Shown here: in pieces, positions 18,429 to 25,542 of the stretch
Layout: each line of letters opens with the position of its first letter
How positions within the stretch are numbered: the first letter of the stretch is position 1
Source: Alistipes sp.
GTDB taxonomy: Bacteria; Bacteroidota; Bacteroidia; Bacteroidales; Rikenellaceae
Direction of reading: 5' to 3'
NCBI GenBank assembly: GCA_019422485.1
Contig: JAHZDG010000013.1
Coordinates: forward strand, 29,158 to 60,461
Length of the DNA stretch: 31,304 nt
Translations under genes and position numbers: made by a program
The notes under the pieces: model-generated
Told to the model about the DNA's origin: nothing
The model's database searches: none
Seen by the model: the letters and a program-made list of their open reading frames with translations, nothing else

Positions 18429-18468
18429 CCGAGTTCGTCAATCGGCTCGGAAACGACATTCTCTGTAC

Positions 18469-18481
18469 GGCACTCGGTGCC
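18469..18481 (+). promoter_or_regulatory. Small hairpin just before the panB start
   Basis: GGCAC, loop TCG, GTGCC: a 5-bp GC-rich stem ending 17 bases before the panB ATG. Short, so it may be chance, but it is the second inverted repeat in a 90-base leader. Confidence 0.3.
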
Positions 18482-18498
18482 CTAAAACTGAAAACCTT

Positions 18499-19314
18499 AT
18501 GTCAACCGATAGCAAAACCCGTGTTGTCACCACGTATCGCCTCTCGGAAATGAAAGCCCGAGGCGAAAAAATCTCGATGCTGACCGCCTACGACTATTCA
18601 ATGGCTCGTATTCTGGACAGTGCCGGCATCGATGTCATTCTGGTGGGCGACTCGGCCGCCAACGTAATGGCCGGCCATACCACCACCGTTCCCATCACCC
18701 TCGATCAGATGATTTACCACGCCCGCAGCGTCACCCGGGCCGTCAACCGCGCCCTTGTTGTGGTCGATATGCCGTTCGGAACCTATCAGGGCAACTCCAA
18801 AAAGGCGCTGGCGTCAGCCATCCGCATCATGAAGGAGACCGAAGCCGACGCCGTCAAGATGGAAGGCGGCGAAGAGATCATCGATTCCGTGGAACGTATC
18901 CTCAGCGCCGGCATTCCGATCATGGGTCACCTGGGTCTGACCCCGCAGTCGATTCACAAATACGGCACCTATACGGTTCGGGCCAAAGACGAAGCCGAAG
19001 CACAAAAGCTGATTCAGGACGCTCACCTGCTCGAAGAAGCCGGTTGTTTCGGGCTGGCACTGGAAAAGATTCCCGCCACCTTGGGCACCCGCGTTTCCTC
19101 CGAACTGAAAATTCCGGTTATCGGGATCGGCGCCGGAGGAGGTACCGATGGACAGGTGTTGGTCATCCACGATATGCTGGGAATCACCCATGAATTTTCT
19201 CCGCGTTTTCTGCGTCGTTATGCGGACCTGTATAACATCATGATGGACAGCGTACAACGCTATGTTTCCGACGTAAAAAGCGGCGATTTCCCGAACGAAT
19301 CCGAACAATACTGA
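18499..19314 (+). CDS. panB: 3-methyl-2-oxobutanoate hydroxymethyltransferase
   Basis: 271-residue TIM-barrel enzyme that makes ketopantoate from 2-oxoisovalerate and methylene-tetrahydrofolate, the first committed step of pantothenate and CoA synthesis. Family blocks in order: KISMLTAYDYSMARILD, VILVGDSAANVMAGHTTT with the metal-binding Asp, DMPFGTYQ, AVKMEGGEE, MGHLGLTPQSIHKYGTY, and IPVIGIGAGGGTDGQVLVIHDMLG. Length is normal. The usual partner panC is not next to it. It has its own promoter, a leader with two hairpins and a strong terminator, so it is a single-gene unit. Confidence 0.96.
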   Translation: MSTDSKTRVVTTYRLSEMKARGEKISMLTAYDYSMARILDSAGIDVILVGDSAANVMAGHTTTVPITLDQMIYHARSVTRAVNRALVVVDMPFGTYQGNSKKALASAIRIMKETEADAVKMEGGEEIIDSVERILSAGIPIMGHLGLTPQSIHKYGTYTVRAKDEAEAQKLIQDAHLLEEAGCFGLALEKIPATLGTRVSSELKIPVIGIGAGGGTDGQVLVIHDMLGITHEFSPRFLRRYADLYNIMMDSVQRYVSDVKSGDFPNESEQY

Positions 19315-19333
19315 TTCGTCATACCCACCCCAC

Positions 19334-19376
19334 AAAACCGGAACCCATTCTTCCTTAAGAGATCGGTTCCGGTTTT
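19334..19376 (+). terminator. Rho-independent terminator of panB
   Basis: A 12-bp perfect stem, AAAACCGGAACC (19334-19345) with GGTTCCGGTTTT (19365-19376), with a 19-base loop and a further T. It begins 19 bases after the panB stop codon. Between here and 19517 I see no gene. Confidence 0.88.
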
Positions 19377-19517
19377 TCTATACCCGTCATGCAGAAAGTG
19401 TATCGTCCTCTATTGCAATATCACTGAACTTTTTGTTTTACATTTACAACAATTCCCTCTCCAACCTCATTCACCCCACAAGGGTGACTCCAACCTTTAT
19501 CATGGGTACCGCATAAA

Positions 19518-19541
19518 AAAAGCGCCGCATTCGGCGCTTTT
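19518..19541 (-). terminator. Rho-independent terminator of nfo
   Basis: AAAAGCGCCG (19518-19527) pairs with CGGCGCTTTT (19532-19541) around a 4-base loop. On the minus strand the stem runs into seven T. It begins 18 bases after the nfo stop. Confidence 0.88.
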
Positions 19542-19559
19542 ATCACACAACATCTCGGA

Positions 19560-20408
19560 CTAATTTTCTTCAGCCATTTCGCGAAGTGTCCGAATTTCAT
19601 CCGGCCACCGGCTCTCATCGGGGGTTTCCAAAATCAAGGGAATCCCATCGAAACGCAGATCCCGCATAATATAGCGAAATACCGTCCAGCCTAAGGCCCC
19701 TTCACCCAAACTTTGGTGACGATCGACCCGACTGCCTAAGGTTTTCATACTGTCGTTCAGGTGCATCCCCCGCAAATAGGAGAACCCCACGATCCGATCA
19801 AACTCAGCAAACACCTCTTCACAGGAACGTTCCGTCGTCAAATCGTAACCCGCTGCAAAAGCATGACAGGTATCAATACAAACCCCTACCCGGCTTTGAT
19901 CTTCCACCTGCTCGATAATGCGCGCCAGATGCTCGAAACGATAGCCGATATTCGACCCCTGTCCGGCCGTATTTTCGATTACAGCGGTCACGCCCTGTGT
20001 GGCAGCTAACGCCAGGTTGATCGATTCGGCCACCCGGCTCAGACATTCTTCTTCGGAGATTTTCCCCAGATGAGCCCCCGGATGGAAATTCAAGCGATCG
20101 AGCCCCAGCTGCTCACACCGCTGCATTTCATCCAGAAACGCCCGCCGCGATTTTTCCAGGGCTTCCGTTTCCGGATTTCCCAAATTGATCAAATAGCTGT
20201 CATGGGGCAAAATCTGAGCCGCCGAAAACCCCGCCGCCTCACAACGTACCTGAAAAGCCTCGATCGACGATGCGCTCAAAGGGGCGGCCGTCCATTGTCG
20301 CTGATTTTTCGTAAACAACGCAAAGGCATTAGCTCCGATCGCCAAGGCATTGCCCGGTGTATTTTCCACCCCGCCTCCGGCACTGACATGAGCTCCGATG
20401 TATTTCAT
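19560..20408 (-). CDS. nfo: Endonuclease IV (AP endonuclease)
   Basis: 282-residue zinc-dependent AP endonuclease for base-excision repair; it cuts 5' to abasic sites. Zinc ligand motifs are all seen: NFHPGAHLG, VIENTAGQGSNIGY, VGVCIDTCHAFAAGYD, MHLNDSM, DRHQSLGEGALGW and LILETPDES. The start at 20408 gives MKYIGAHVSAGGG, the standard opening of the family. The longer frame from 20456 would begin inside the promoter element at 20454-20461. Length is normal. It is a single-gene unit with its own promoter and terminator. Confidence 0.96.
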   Translation of the reverse strand: MKYIGAHVSAGGGVENTPGNALAIGANAFALFTKNQRQWTAAPLSASSIEAFQVRCEAAGFSAAQILPHDSYLINLGNPETEALEKSRRAFLDEMQRCEQLGLDRLNFHPGAHLGKISEEECLSRVAESINLALAATQGVTAVIENTAGQGSNIGYRFEHLARIIEQVEDQSRVGVCIDTCHAFAAGYDLTTERSCEEVFAEFDRIVGFSYLRGMHLNDSMKTLGSRVDRHQSLGEGALGWTVFRYIMRDLRFDGIPLILETPDESRWPDEIRTLREMAEEN

Positions 20409-20453
20409 AAAATCATTTTTAAAAGAATTCTCTCCGAGTTGTTGAGAGTTGGG

Positions 20454-20461
20454 CAAATTTA
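20454..20461 (-). promoter_or_regulatory. -7 element of nfo
   Basis: On the minus strand this reads TAAATTTG, an exact TAnnTTTG match, 46 bases upstream of the chosen nfo ATG. Confidence 0.6.
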
Positions 20462-20515
20462 AGGAAAATCGACCAAAAGTCCGGGTCTGAAAAGTATATA
20501 TCCTGATTATTTACC

Positions 20516-20523
20516 TATCTTTG
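20516..20523 (+). promoter_or_regulatory. -7 element of the DUF3078-type gene and S41 protease unit
   Basis: Reads TATCTTTG, 26 bases upstream of the ATG at 20549. The predicted transcript start near 20530 leaves only about 7 bases before an alternative ATG at 20537. Confidence 0.7.
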
Positions 20524-20548
20524 CGTATCCGTAAAAATGCATCGGACC

Positions 20549-21562
20549 ATGAAAATGAAATCGTTAAAACTGATTCTTTTTATACTGGCGCTCATGGCGG
20601 GCATTGCCCCGGCGTCCGCTCAATTTACCATCAATAAAGTTACGCCCAAACAAGCAGACACCAAAATTCTGCCCGACACGCTCTCCAAACGACTCGATCT
20701 GACCAGCTCGTTTTACAGCGAATCACGCTACAAAGCTGAACGACGACGGATTCGGAAAGAACGAAACACCGTCAATCTGACCACCTCGTTGCAAATGACC
20801 CAAACCGGTTTCAATGACTATTGGGCTGCCGGGGGGCAAAACACGTTTACCGGACGTGCTACGGTGAATTTCTCCCACCAATACAAGAAAAACAAATTCA
20901 ATTTCAACTACGATTTTGAAGCCCGTTACGGTTTGAGTATTATCGACACCGCCTCGTTTAAAAACGAGGATATGTTCCGTCTGAACATCAACCCCTCCAT
21001 CGACCTGAATAAAAACTGGTCATATGCGGCCCTTTTCCAATTCGCCAGCCAATTTACCAAAGGGTACAAATCCATGACAGATCATACATTAGTATCTGAC
21101 TTCATGGCCCCCGGTACGCTGACCCTCGGGCTTGGTTTCACCTACAAGCACCAGAAACTACCCTTCACCATCAATATCTCCCCCCTGACCGGAAGTATGA
21201 CCTTCGTCCGAAACGATTCCCTCTCCAGTGTAGGGGCTTACGGGGTCGAACCGGGCAAAACCATGAAATCTTCTTTGGGTTCTCAGTTGATTCTCAACTT
21301 GAAAGTACCTTTTGCCAAAAACCGTATCACCTATACGAACTACTTGGACGTATTCTCCAACTACGATAAAGTAACCCGTGTCACTTGGGATAACAAGCTG
21401 GATTTTACCGTTTTCAAATTTATGACACTCAACCTGTTCTGTTCAACCAAATACGACCATACCGTCAACTTTGCCGAAAGTCCGGACGAACCGTTCAAGA
21501 GACGAATACAGTTAAACTATTCGCTCGGGGTCGGCTTTACGTATGTATTCAAAAACAAATAA
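20549..21562 (+). CDS. DUF3078-type secreted outer-membrane protein
   Basis: 337 residues from the chosen ATG. The signal peptide MKMKSLKLILFILALMAGIAPASAQ is followed by a charged linker (YKAERRRIRKERN near residues 60-75). The rest is a run of amphipathic strands beginning VNLTTSLQMTQTGFNDYWAAGGQNTFTGR, the pattern of Bacteroidota DUF3078 proteins. It ends in GVGFTYVFKNK. Function of the family is unknown; a small outer-membrane barrel is inferred. An upstream ATG at 20537 would add four residues (MHRT) in front of the signal peptide. The S41 protease gene follows after 41 bases with no promoter seen in the gap, so the two are probably cotranscribed. Confidence 0.82.
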   Translation: MKMKSLKLILFILALMAGIAPASAQFTINKVTPKQADTKILPDTLSKRLDLTSSFYSESRYKAERRRIRKERNTVNLTTSLQMTQTGFNDYWAAGGQNTFTGRATVNFSHQYKKNKFNFNYDFEARYGLSIIDTASFKNEDMFRLNINPSIDLNKNWSYAALFQFASQFTKGYKSMTDHTLVSDFMAPGTLTLGLGFTYKHQKLPFTINISPLTGSMTFVRNDSLSSVGAYGVEPGKTMKSSLGSQLILNLKVPFAKNRITYTNYLDVFSNYDKVTRVTWDNKLDFTVFKFMTLNLFCSTKYDHTVNFAESPDEPFKRRIQLNYSLGVGFTYVFKNK

Positions 21563-21603
21563 ATGACCGAACAATAAACCTGCGGTCCCCACGTTGAATA
21601 GTC

Positions 21604-23226
21604 ATGTATAAAAACAACAAATACACCATTCTGATTCCGCTGATCGTAGCCGTTTCTCTGGCGGCAGGCATTGGCCTCAGCGGAATTGTCTTTCGCAGCG
21701 TTCCCTCATCCGAACGTTCTTCCGAATTGATTCCAGGCACCGGCAAGATCAACATGCTGCTTTCCTTGATCGAAAACCGTTATGTCGACACCGTCAGCAT
21801 GGACTCGCTGACCGAAAAAATGATGCCACTGTTCCTCGAAGAACTGGACCCCCACTCCACCTATATACCGGCCAAAGAGCTGGCCGCGGTCAACGAATCG
21901 ATGGACGGGGAATTCGACGGCATCGGCGTGATGTTCAATATGGCAACCGACACGGTCATCGTACTGAACGTAGTTCCGACCGGGCCCAGCGACAAAGCGG
22001 GCATTCTGGGCGGTGACCGCATCATCACAATCAACGACAGTATCATCGCCGGCGTCAACATGAACCAGAACGAGGTCATGAAACGCCTGCGCGGTCCCCG
22101 AGGAACCACCGTCAAACTGGGCATTCAACGCGGGGGCGTCAAAGAGTTGATTCCGATCACGGTTACACGGGGCATCATCCCCATCAACTGCATCACCGCC
22201 GCCTACATGATTCGCCCTGACACCGGATATGTCGTTTTCGCTCAATTCTCCCGGAACGCTCACCGCGAACTGGTGGCCGTGGTCGATGAGCTCAAAAAGC
22301 AGGGCATGAAAAAACTGATCCTCGACATCCGGAGCAATCCGGGGGGATTTCTCGACCAGGCTATTCTGATTTCCAATGAATTTCTGCCGGCCGGCAAGAT
22401 GATCGTATTCACCAAGGATCGCAGCGGCACCCAAACCAAACAATTTAGCAACGGACAGGGCCGCTATCAGGATCTGGACATCGACATTCTGATCGACGAA
22501 CACAGCGCCTCCTCCAGCGAAATTCTCGCCGGAGCCCTGCAAGATAACGACCGAGGAACCATCATCGGCCGCCGTTCATTCGGCAAAGGATTGGTTCAGG
22601 AGCAGATTCCCTTCTCGGATGGTTCAGCCGTTCGACTGACCGTTGCACGTTATTATACACCGACCGGTCGCTCGATCCAAAAACCATACAGCTCCGGTAT
22701 CGACGACTACTTCAATGAACTGGAAACTCGCTACGAACACAACGAATATTTCTCGGCTGACAGCATCCATTTCGATGACAGTCTGAAATACACCACCGAA
22801 TCGGGGCGCATTGTGTATGGTGGAGGCGGGATCATGCCGGATATTTTCGTACCGGCCGACACCTCGGACATCACTCCCTACTACACGAAGGTGTATGCCC
22901 GTAACCTGCTTTACAAATACACCATCGAATACTCCGACCGACACCGTCAGGAATTGAACAACATCACTTCGATCGGCGAATTGGATGCTTTCTTCGCCAA
23001 AGATCCGGGTCTGTTCGACGGATTTGTTCAATATGCCGCTCGAGGGGGCGTCGCTCCGGTCGCAGCCGACATCAACCGCTCCAAAAACTTGATGCTGGCC
23101 CAGCTCAAAGCCTATATCGGCCGCAATACGCCACTCGAAGAAAACGCTTTCTACTACGAACTGCAGCATGTAGACAATGTCGTGGTACAAGCGCTCAACC
23201 ATCCGGACATATTGCCGAAACCGTAA
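21604..23226 (+). CDS. S41-family C-terminal processing protease with PDZ domain
   Basis: 540-residue serine protease of the tail-specific (CtpA/Prc) family, acting in the periplasm. One N-terminal membrane anchor or signal (about residues 8-30) is followed by a helical part with LDPHSTYIPAKE, a PDZ domain (about 105-185, with VVPTGPSDKAGILGGDRIITIND) and the protease core. The Ser-Lys dyad is inferred as Ser303 in EHSASSSEILAGALQD and Lys328 in RSFGKGLVQEQ, 25 residues apart as in Prc. LILDIRSNPGGFLDQA precedes it. A C-terminal extension of about 150 residues follows the core. It probably shares a transcript with the outer-membrane gene upstream; a shared envelope role is inference. Confidence 0.94.
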   Translation: MYKNNKYTILIPLIVAVSLAAGIGLSGIVFRSVPSSERSSELIPGTGKINMLLSLIENRYVDTVSMDSLTEKMMPLFLEELDPHSTYIPAKELAAVNESMDGEFDGIGVMFNMATDTVIVLNVVPTGPSDKAGILGGDRIITINDSIIAGVNMNQNEVMKRLRGPRGTTVKLGIQRGGVKELIPITVTRGIIPINCITAAYMIRPDTGYVVFAQFSRNAHRELVAVVDELKKQGMKKLILDIRSNPGGFLDQAILISNEFLPAGKMIVFTKDRSGTQTKQFSNGQGRYQDLDIDILIDEHSASSSEILAGALQDNDRGTIIGRRSFGKGLVQEQIPFSDGSAVRLTVARYYTPTGRSIQKPYSSGIDDYFNELETRYEHNEYFSADSIHFDDSLKYTTESGRIVYGGGGIMPDIFVPADTSDITPYYTKVYARNLLYKYTIEYSDRHRQELNNITSIGELDAFFAKDPGLFDGFVQYAARGGVAPVAADINRSKNLMLAQLKAYIGRNTPLEENAFYYELQHVDNVVVQALNHPDILPKP

Positions 23227-23250
23227 TTGCTCAGCTATCCGATATAAGAA

Positions 23251-23281
23251 AGCGCCGAACTTGAACTACAAGTTCGGCGCT
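23251..23281. terminator. Bidirectional terminator between the S41 protease and the chromate-transporter genes
   Basis: A perfect 13-bp stem, AGCGCCGAACTTG (23251-23263) with CAAGTTCGGCGCT (23269-23281), and a 5-base loop. Both sides run into T-rich sequence. It ends both converging units. Confidence 0.9.
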
Positions 23282-23317
23282 TCTTATTTTGTATGCTCTG
23301 TCCAGCGTCCGTTATAG

Positions 23318-23845
23318 TTATAGCCCATAAATCAAATATCCGGCCACCCCCGACAGAATAATCAATAAAATGGGATGCACTTTTTTGATCGAAGCGATGA
23401 GCGTTACCCCTAAAATAATCCAGCTATATACATCAATAAACGTTTCAGGCGTCAACAACATCAACCCGGCCGATCCGATCATCGCCAACACCATGGGTTT
23501 GATCCCGAACATGGCGTTTTTGACATAAACATTGCCGCTCAAAGCCAGATAAAATTTTGTGATCAGCAACATCAGGGTCAGGGACGGCAGCGAAACGGCA
23601 AACGTCGCCAACAGCGATCCCCATACATTGCCCGTCACCACATACCCCACATAGGTAGCACAGTTAATCACGATCGGCCCCGGAGTCATCTGCGAAATGG
23701 CGATAATATCGGTCAGCTCGCTGTTGGTAATCCACTGATGGGAGGTTACCACCTCGTTGTGGATCAACGACAGCATGGCATACCCTCCGCCAAAGCCGAA
23801 AAAGCCGATTTTCACATACGAAAGAAATAATTGCAGATAGATCAT
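23318..23845 (-). CDS. Chromate-transporter family protein, second half of a split pair
   Basis: 175-residue membrane protein of the CHR family. The opening LFLSYVKIGFFGFGGGYAMLSLI contains the family's FGGG motif, then ISQMTPGPIVINCATYVGY matches the conserved TPGPxxxN block. About five or six hydrophobic segments follow. In long-chain members two such halves are fused; here they are separate genes that are expected to work as a heterodimer. It starts 3 bases after the first half. Whether the natural substrate is chromate, sulfate or something else cannot be told from sequence. It is the last gene of the minus-strand run. Confidence 0.9.
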   Translation of the reverse strand: MIYLQLFLSYVKIGFFGFGGGYAMLSLIHNEVVTSHQWITNSELTDIIAISQMTPGPIVINCATYVGYVVTGNVWGSLLATFAVSLPSLTLMLLITKFYLALSGNVYVKNAMFGIKPMVLAMIGSAGLMLLTPETFIDVYSWIILGVTLIASIKKVHPILLIILSGVAGYLIYGL

Positions 23846-23848
23846 CGC

Positions 23849-24400
23849 TTACTGTTTTTTAGGAGGCAGCGTTTTGTGAGGGCGCATACCATAAAGCAAT
23901 CCGGCAATCGCCCCTACCAAGATCAAATACACCGACGAGATTCCCCAATACCACACGGCCAAAGCGGCAATAACAGCCAACAATCCCCGCACCCAACCGA
24001 TTCCTTTGGAGAGATTCAGAATCGGAGCGATAATCAAGGCTACCACCGCCGGACGCATTCCTTTCAAAATGGCCTCTACGGTCGGATCATGGCGAATCGA
24101 CTGAAAGAACGTGGCGATCAACAGAATCACCACAAAAGAAGGCAATACAACCCCGCATACAGCACTGCAAACACCACGATACCCATACACCCGATACCCT
24201 ACAAATACAGCCATATTCAACGCCAAAGGGCCCGGAGCCGACTGGGCCAAAGCCAGCAACTCCAAAAACTCCGAACGTTCGACCCATTGTTTACGGTCGA
24301 TCACTTCGCGTTGGATCAGAGGCACCATAGCCAGCCCTCCTCCGAACGTAAAGCTGCCGATTTTCAGAAAGGTTCCAAATAGTTGTAACGCCTTATTCAT
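23849..24400 (-). CDS. Chromate-transporter family protein, first half of a split pair
   Basis: 183-residue membrane protein of the short-chain CHR family, with FLKIGSFTFGGGLAMVPLI near the start and LALAQSAPGPLALNMAVFVGY, the conserved PGPxxxN block. Hydrophobic segments follow to a basic tail (MRPHKTLPPKKQ). It begins 28 bases after the NuoB-like gene on the same strand, with no promoter element seen in the gap, so it may be cotranscribed with the complex upstream. A strong hairpin at 24426-24462 lies between the two genes. A functional link to the complex is not established. Confidence 0.9.
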   Translation of the reverse strand: MNKALQLFGTFLKIGSFTFGGGLAMVPLIQREVIDRKQWVERSEFLELLALAQSAPGPLALNMAVFVGYRVYGYRGVCSAVCGVVLPSFVVILLIATFFQSIRHDPTVEAILKGMRPAVVALIIAPILNLSKGIGWVRGLLAVIAALAVWYWGISSVYLILVGAIAGLLYGMRPHKTLPPKKQ

Positions 24401-24425
24401 GACACGCAGGTTTAAAACGATCGTG

Positions 24426-24462
24426 CTATCAACGGAATTCCGACCACGGATTCCGTTGATAG
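24426..24462 (-). other. Strong hairpin overlapping the stop codon of the NuoB-like gene
   Basis: A perfect 13-bp inverted repeat, CTATCAACGGAAT (24426-24438) with ATTCCGTTGATAG (24450-24462), continued inside by CCG/CGG around an ACCA loop. The TGA stop of the NuoB-like gene (24429-24431) lies inside one arm. Downstream on the minus strand comes CACGATCGTTTT, with only four T, so it is at most a weak terminator. It may attenuate or process the transcript between the Ehr-like genes and the transporter pair. Confidence 0.7.
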
Positions 24463-25214
24463 TGCCCCAACAGGGTCATCACCCCATCAATAAAGGTCAA
24501 TGGATGCACCGGATTTCCGGGAATATAGAGATCGACCTGATAGCGTTCCAGGAATTGACGATCCAAAGCCGGAGAATCGGCAAAAATTCCTCCGGAAACA
24601 GCATCGCTCCCCGCCAGGATCAACAACCGGGGAGCCGGCACGCTGTTATAACAGATTTCCAGTGCCCGTGCCATATTTTCGGTCAGCGGTCCCGTCATCA
24701 CCACCCCATCGGCATGACGAGGCGAAGCCACGAAGTCGATCCCGAAACGAGAAAAATCGAAATTGACGTTCATCGAGGCATTCAATTCCATCTCCGTCGA
24801 ATTATCGCCTCCGGCACTCACCTCTCTCAGTTTCAAGGCCCGTCCGAACAGACGATGAATGCAGGCACGAACCTTTTCCGCCTCAAACGGGATGGCCTCA
24901 GGGGAGTCTTCCCGAACAATCAAGGCCTCCCGATCCGGCGTCGCCAACCGATAATCGGGCGTAAAGACGATATGCTGCGGCGCTCTCATCGCGCATTCGT
25001 TACAGAACACGCAACGCCCCAAATCCAATGCAAACGGTTCAGCCGTAATGGCTCCGACCGGACATACCTTTGCCAACTCATCGGCCGTCTGTTTAGGCAC
25101 CGGTCCACTGATCGAAGGGCGTCCCCGAAAAGTGTCCGGCAGTCTCACTCCCTGCAGATCGGGAATGAATTGTCGGCCATGACTGCGCCATACCTTTAAT
25201 TTCGAAATCAACAT
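24429..25214 (-). CDS. Ferredoxin-NuoB-like fusion subunit of an Ehr-type complex, without proximal-cluster cysteines
   Basis: 261 residues with two parts. Residues about 40-90 are a ferredoxin domain (Cys51 in VCPVGAI, then Cys68, Cys71 and Cys74 in RCVFCNECAMRAP). One of the usual two clusters is gone: the first CxxCxxC is absent and the last Cys is Ala78, but the four left are exactly the ligand set of one [4Fe-4S]. Residues about 130-250 are the NuoB/HycG-like small subunit. Its ligand positions read Asp138 and Thr140 (AGGDNSTEMELNA), Asp204 (GSDAVSGGIF) and Asn234 (PGNPVHP), so no proximal cluster can be bound in the usual way. SPRHADGVVMTGPLT confirms the family. It begins 10 bases after the C-terminal part of the large subunit. 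The electron route is unclear. Confidence 0.85.
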   Translation of the reverse strand: MLISKLKVWRSHGRQFIPDLQGVRLPDTFRGRPSISGPVPKQTADELAKVCPVGAITAEPFALDLGRCVFCNECAMRAPQHIVFTPDYRLATPDREALIVREDSPEAIPFEAEKVRACIHRLFGRALKLREVSAGGDNSTEMELNASMNVNFDFSRFGIDFVASPRHADGVVMTGPLTENMARALEICYNSVPAPRLLILAGSDAVSGGIFADSPALDRQFLERYQVDLYIPGNPVHPLTFIDGVMTLLGHYQRNPWSEFR

Positions 25215-25224
25215 ACCTGCTCGG

Positions 25225-25536
25225 TTATAAATCGTGTCCGCAATAGGACAAATTAAAGCTTTTGTTACAAATCGGGAAATCGGAGATTCCTTCTCTCCGC
25301 ACCGCCAAGGCCAACCCCATCCAATTATGCAACGAGGGGTCTTTGATTTTATAGGCCGTCAGCCGTCCCTGTTCATCCGTCAGAGCCACATGAACGATTT
25401 CGCCCCGCCAGCCTTCCTGGCAGGCAAAAGCCAGCGACGACGGCGCCCAGGTCAAGGTATAATCCGGCCGGGGAGAGGTCGTTTTCAAGACTTTCAGACG
25501 GTCGACCCATGTTTTGACATAGTCGATCGCCTGCAT
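25225..25536 (-). CDS. C-terminal part of the HyfG/NuoD-like large subunit, separated by an in-frame TGA
   Basis: 103 residues that correspond to the C-terminal end of a group-4-hydrogenase or NuoD-like large subunit. KIKDPSLHNWMGLALAV (from residue 63) is the place where true hydrogenases have DPCxxC for NiFe binding; here both Cys are missing. The tail NKSFNLSYCGHDL is the standard end of Hyf-type large subunits. It lies in the same frame as the 407-residue part, from which it is separated by one TGA and two sense codons (Glu, Ala). The ATG at 25536 may allow restart of translation. Alternatively the TGA is a point mutation or a sequencing error and one protein of about 513 residues was intended. 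Confidence 0.75.
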   Translation of the reverse strand: MQAIDYVKTWVDRLKVLKTTSPRPDYTLTWAPSSLAFACQEGWRGEIVHVALTDEQGRLTAYKIKDPSLHNWMGLALAVRREGISDFPICNKSFNLSYCGHDL

Positions 25537-25542
25537 CGCTTC

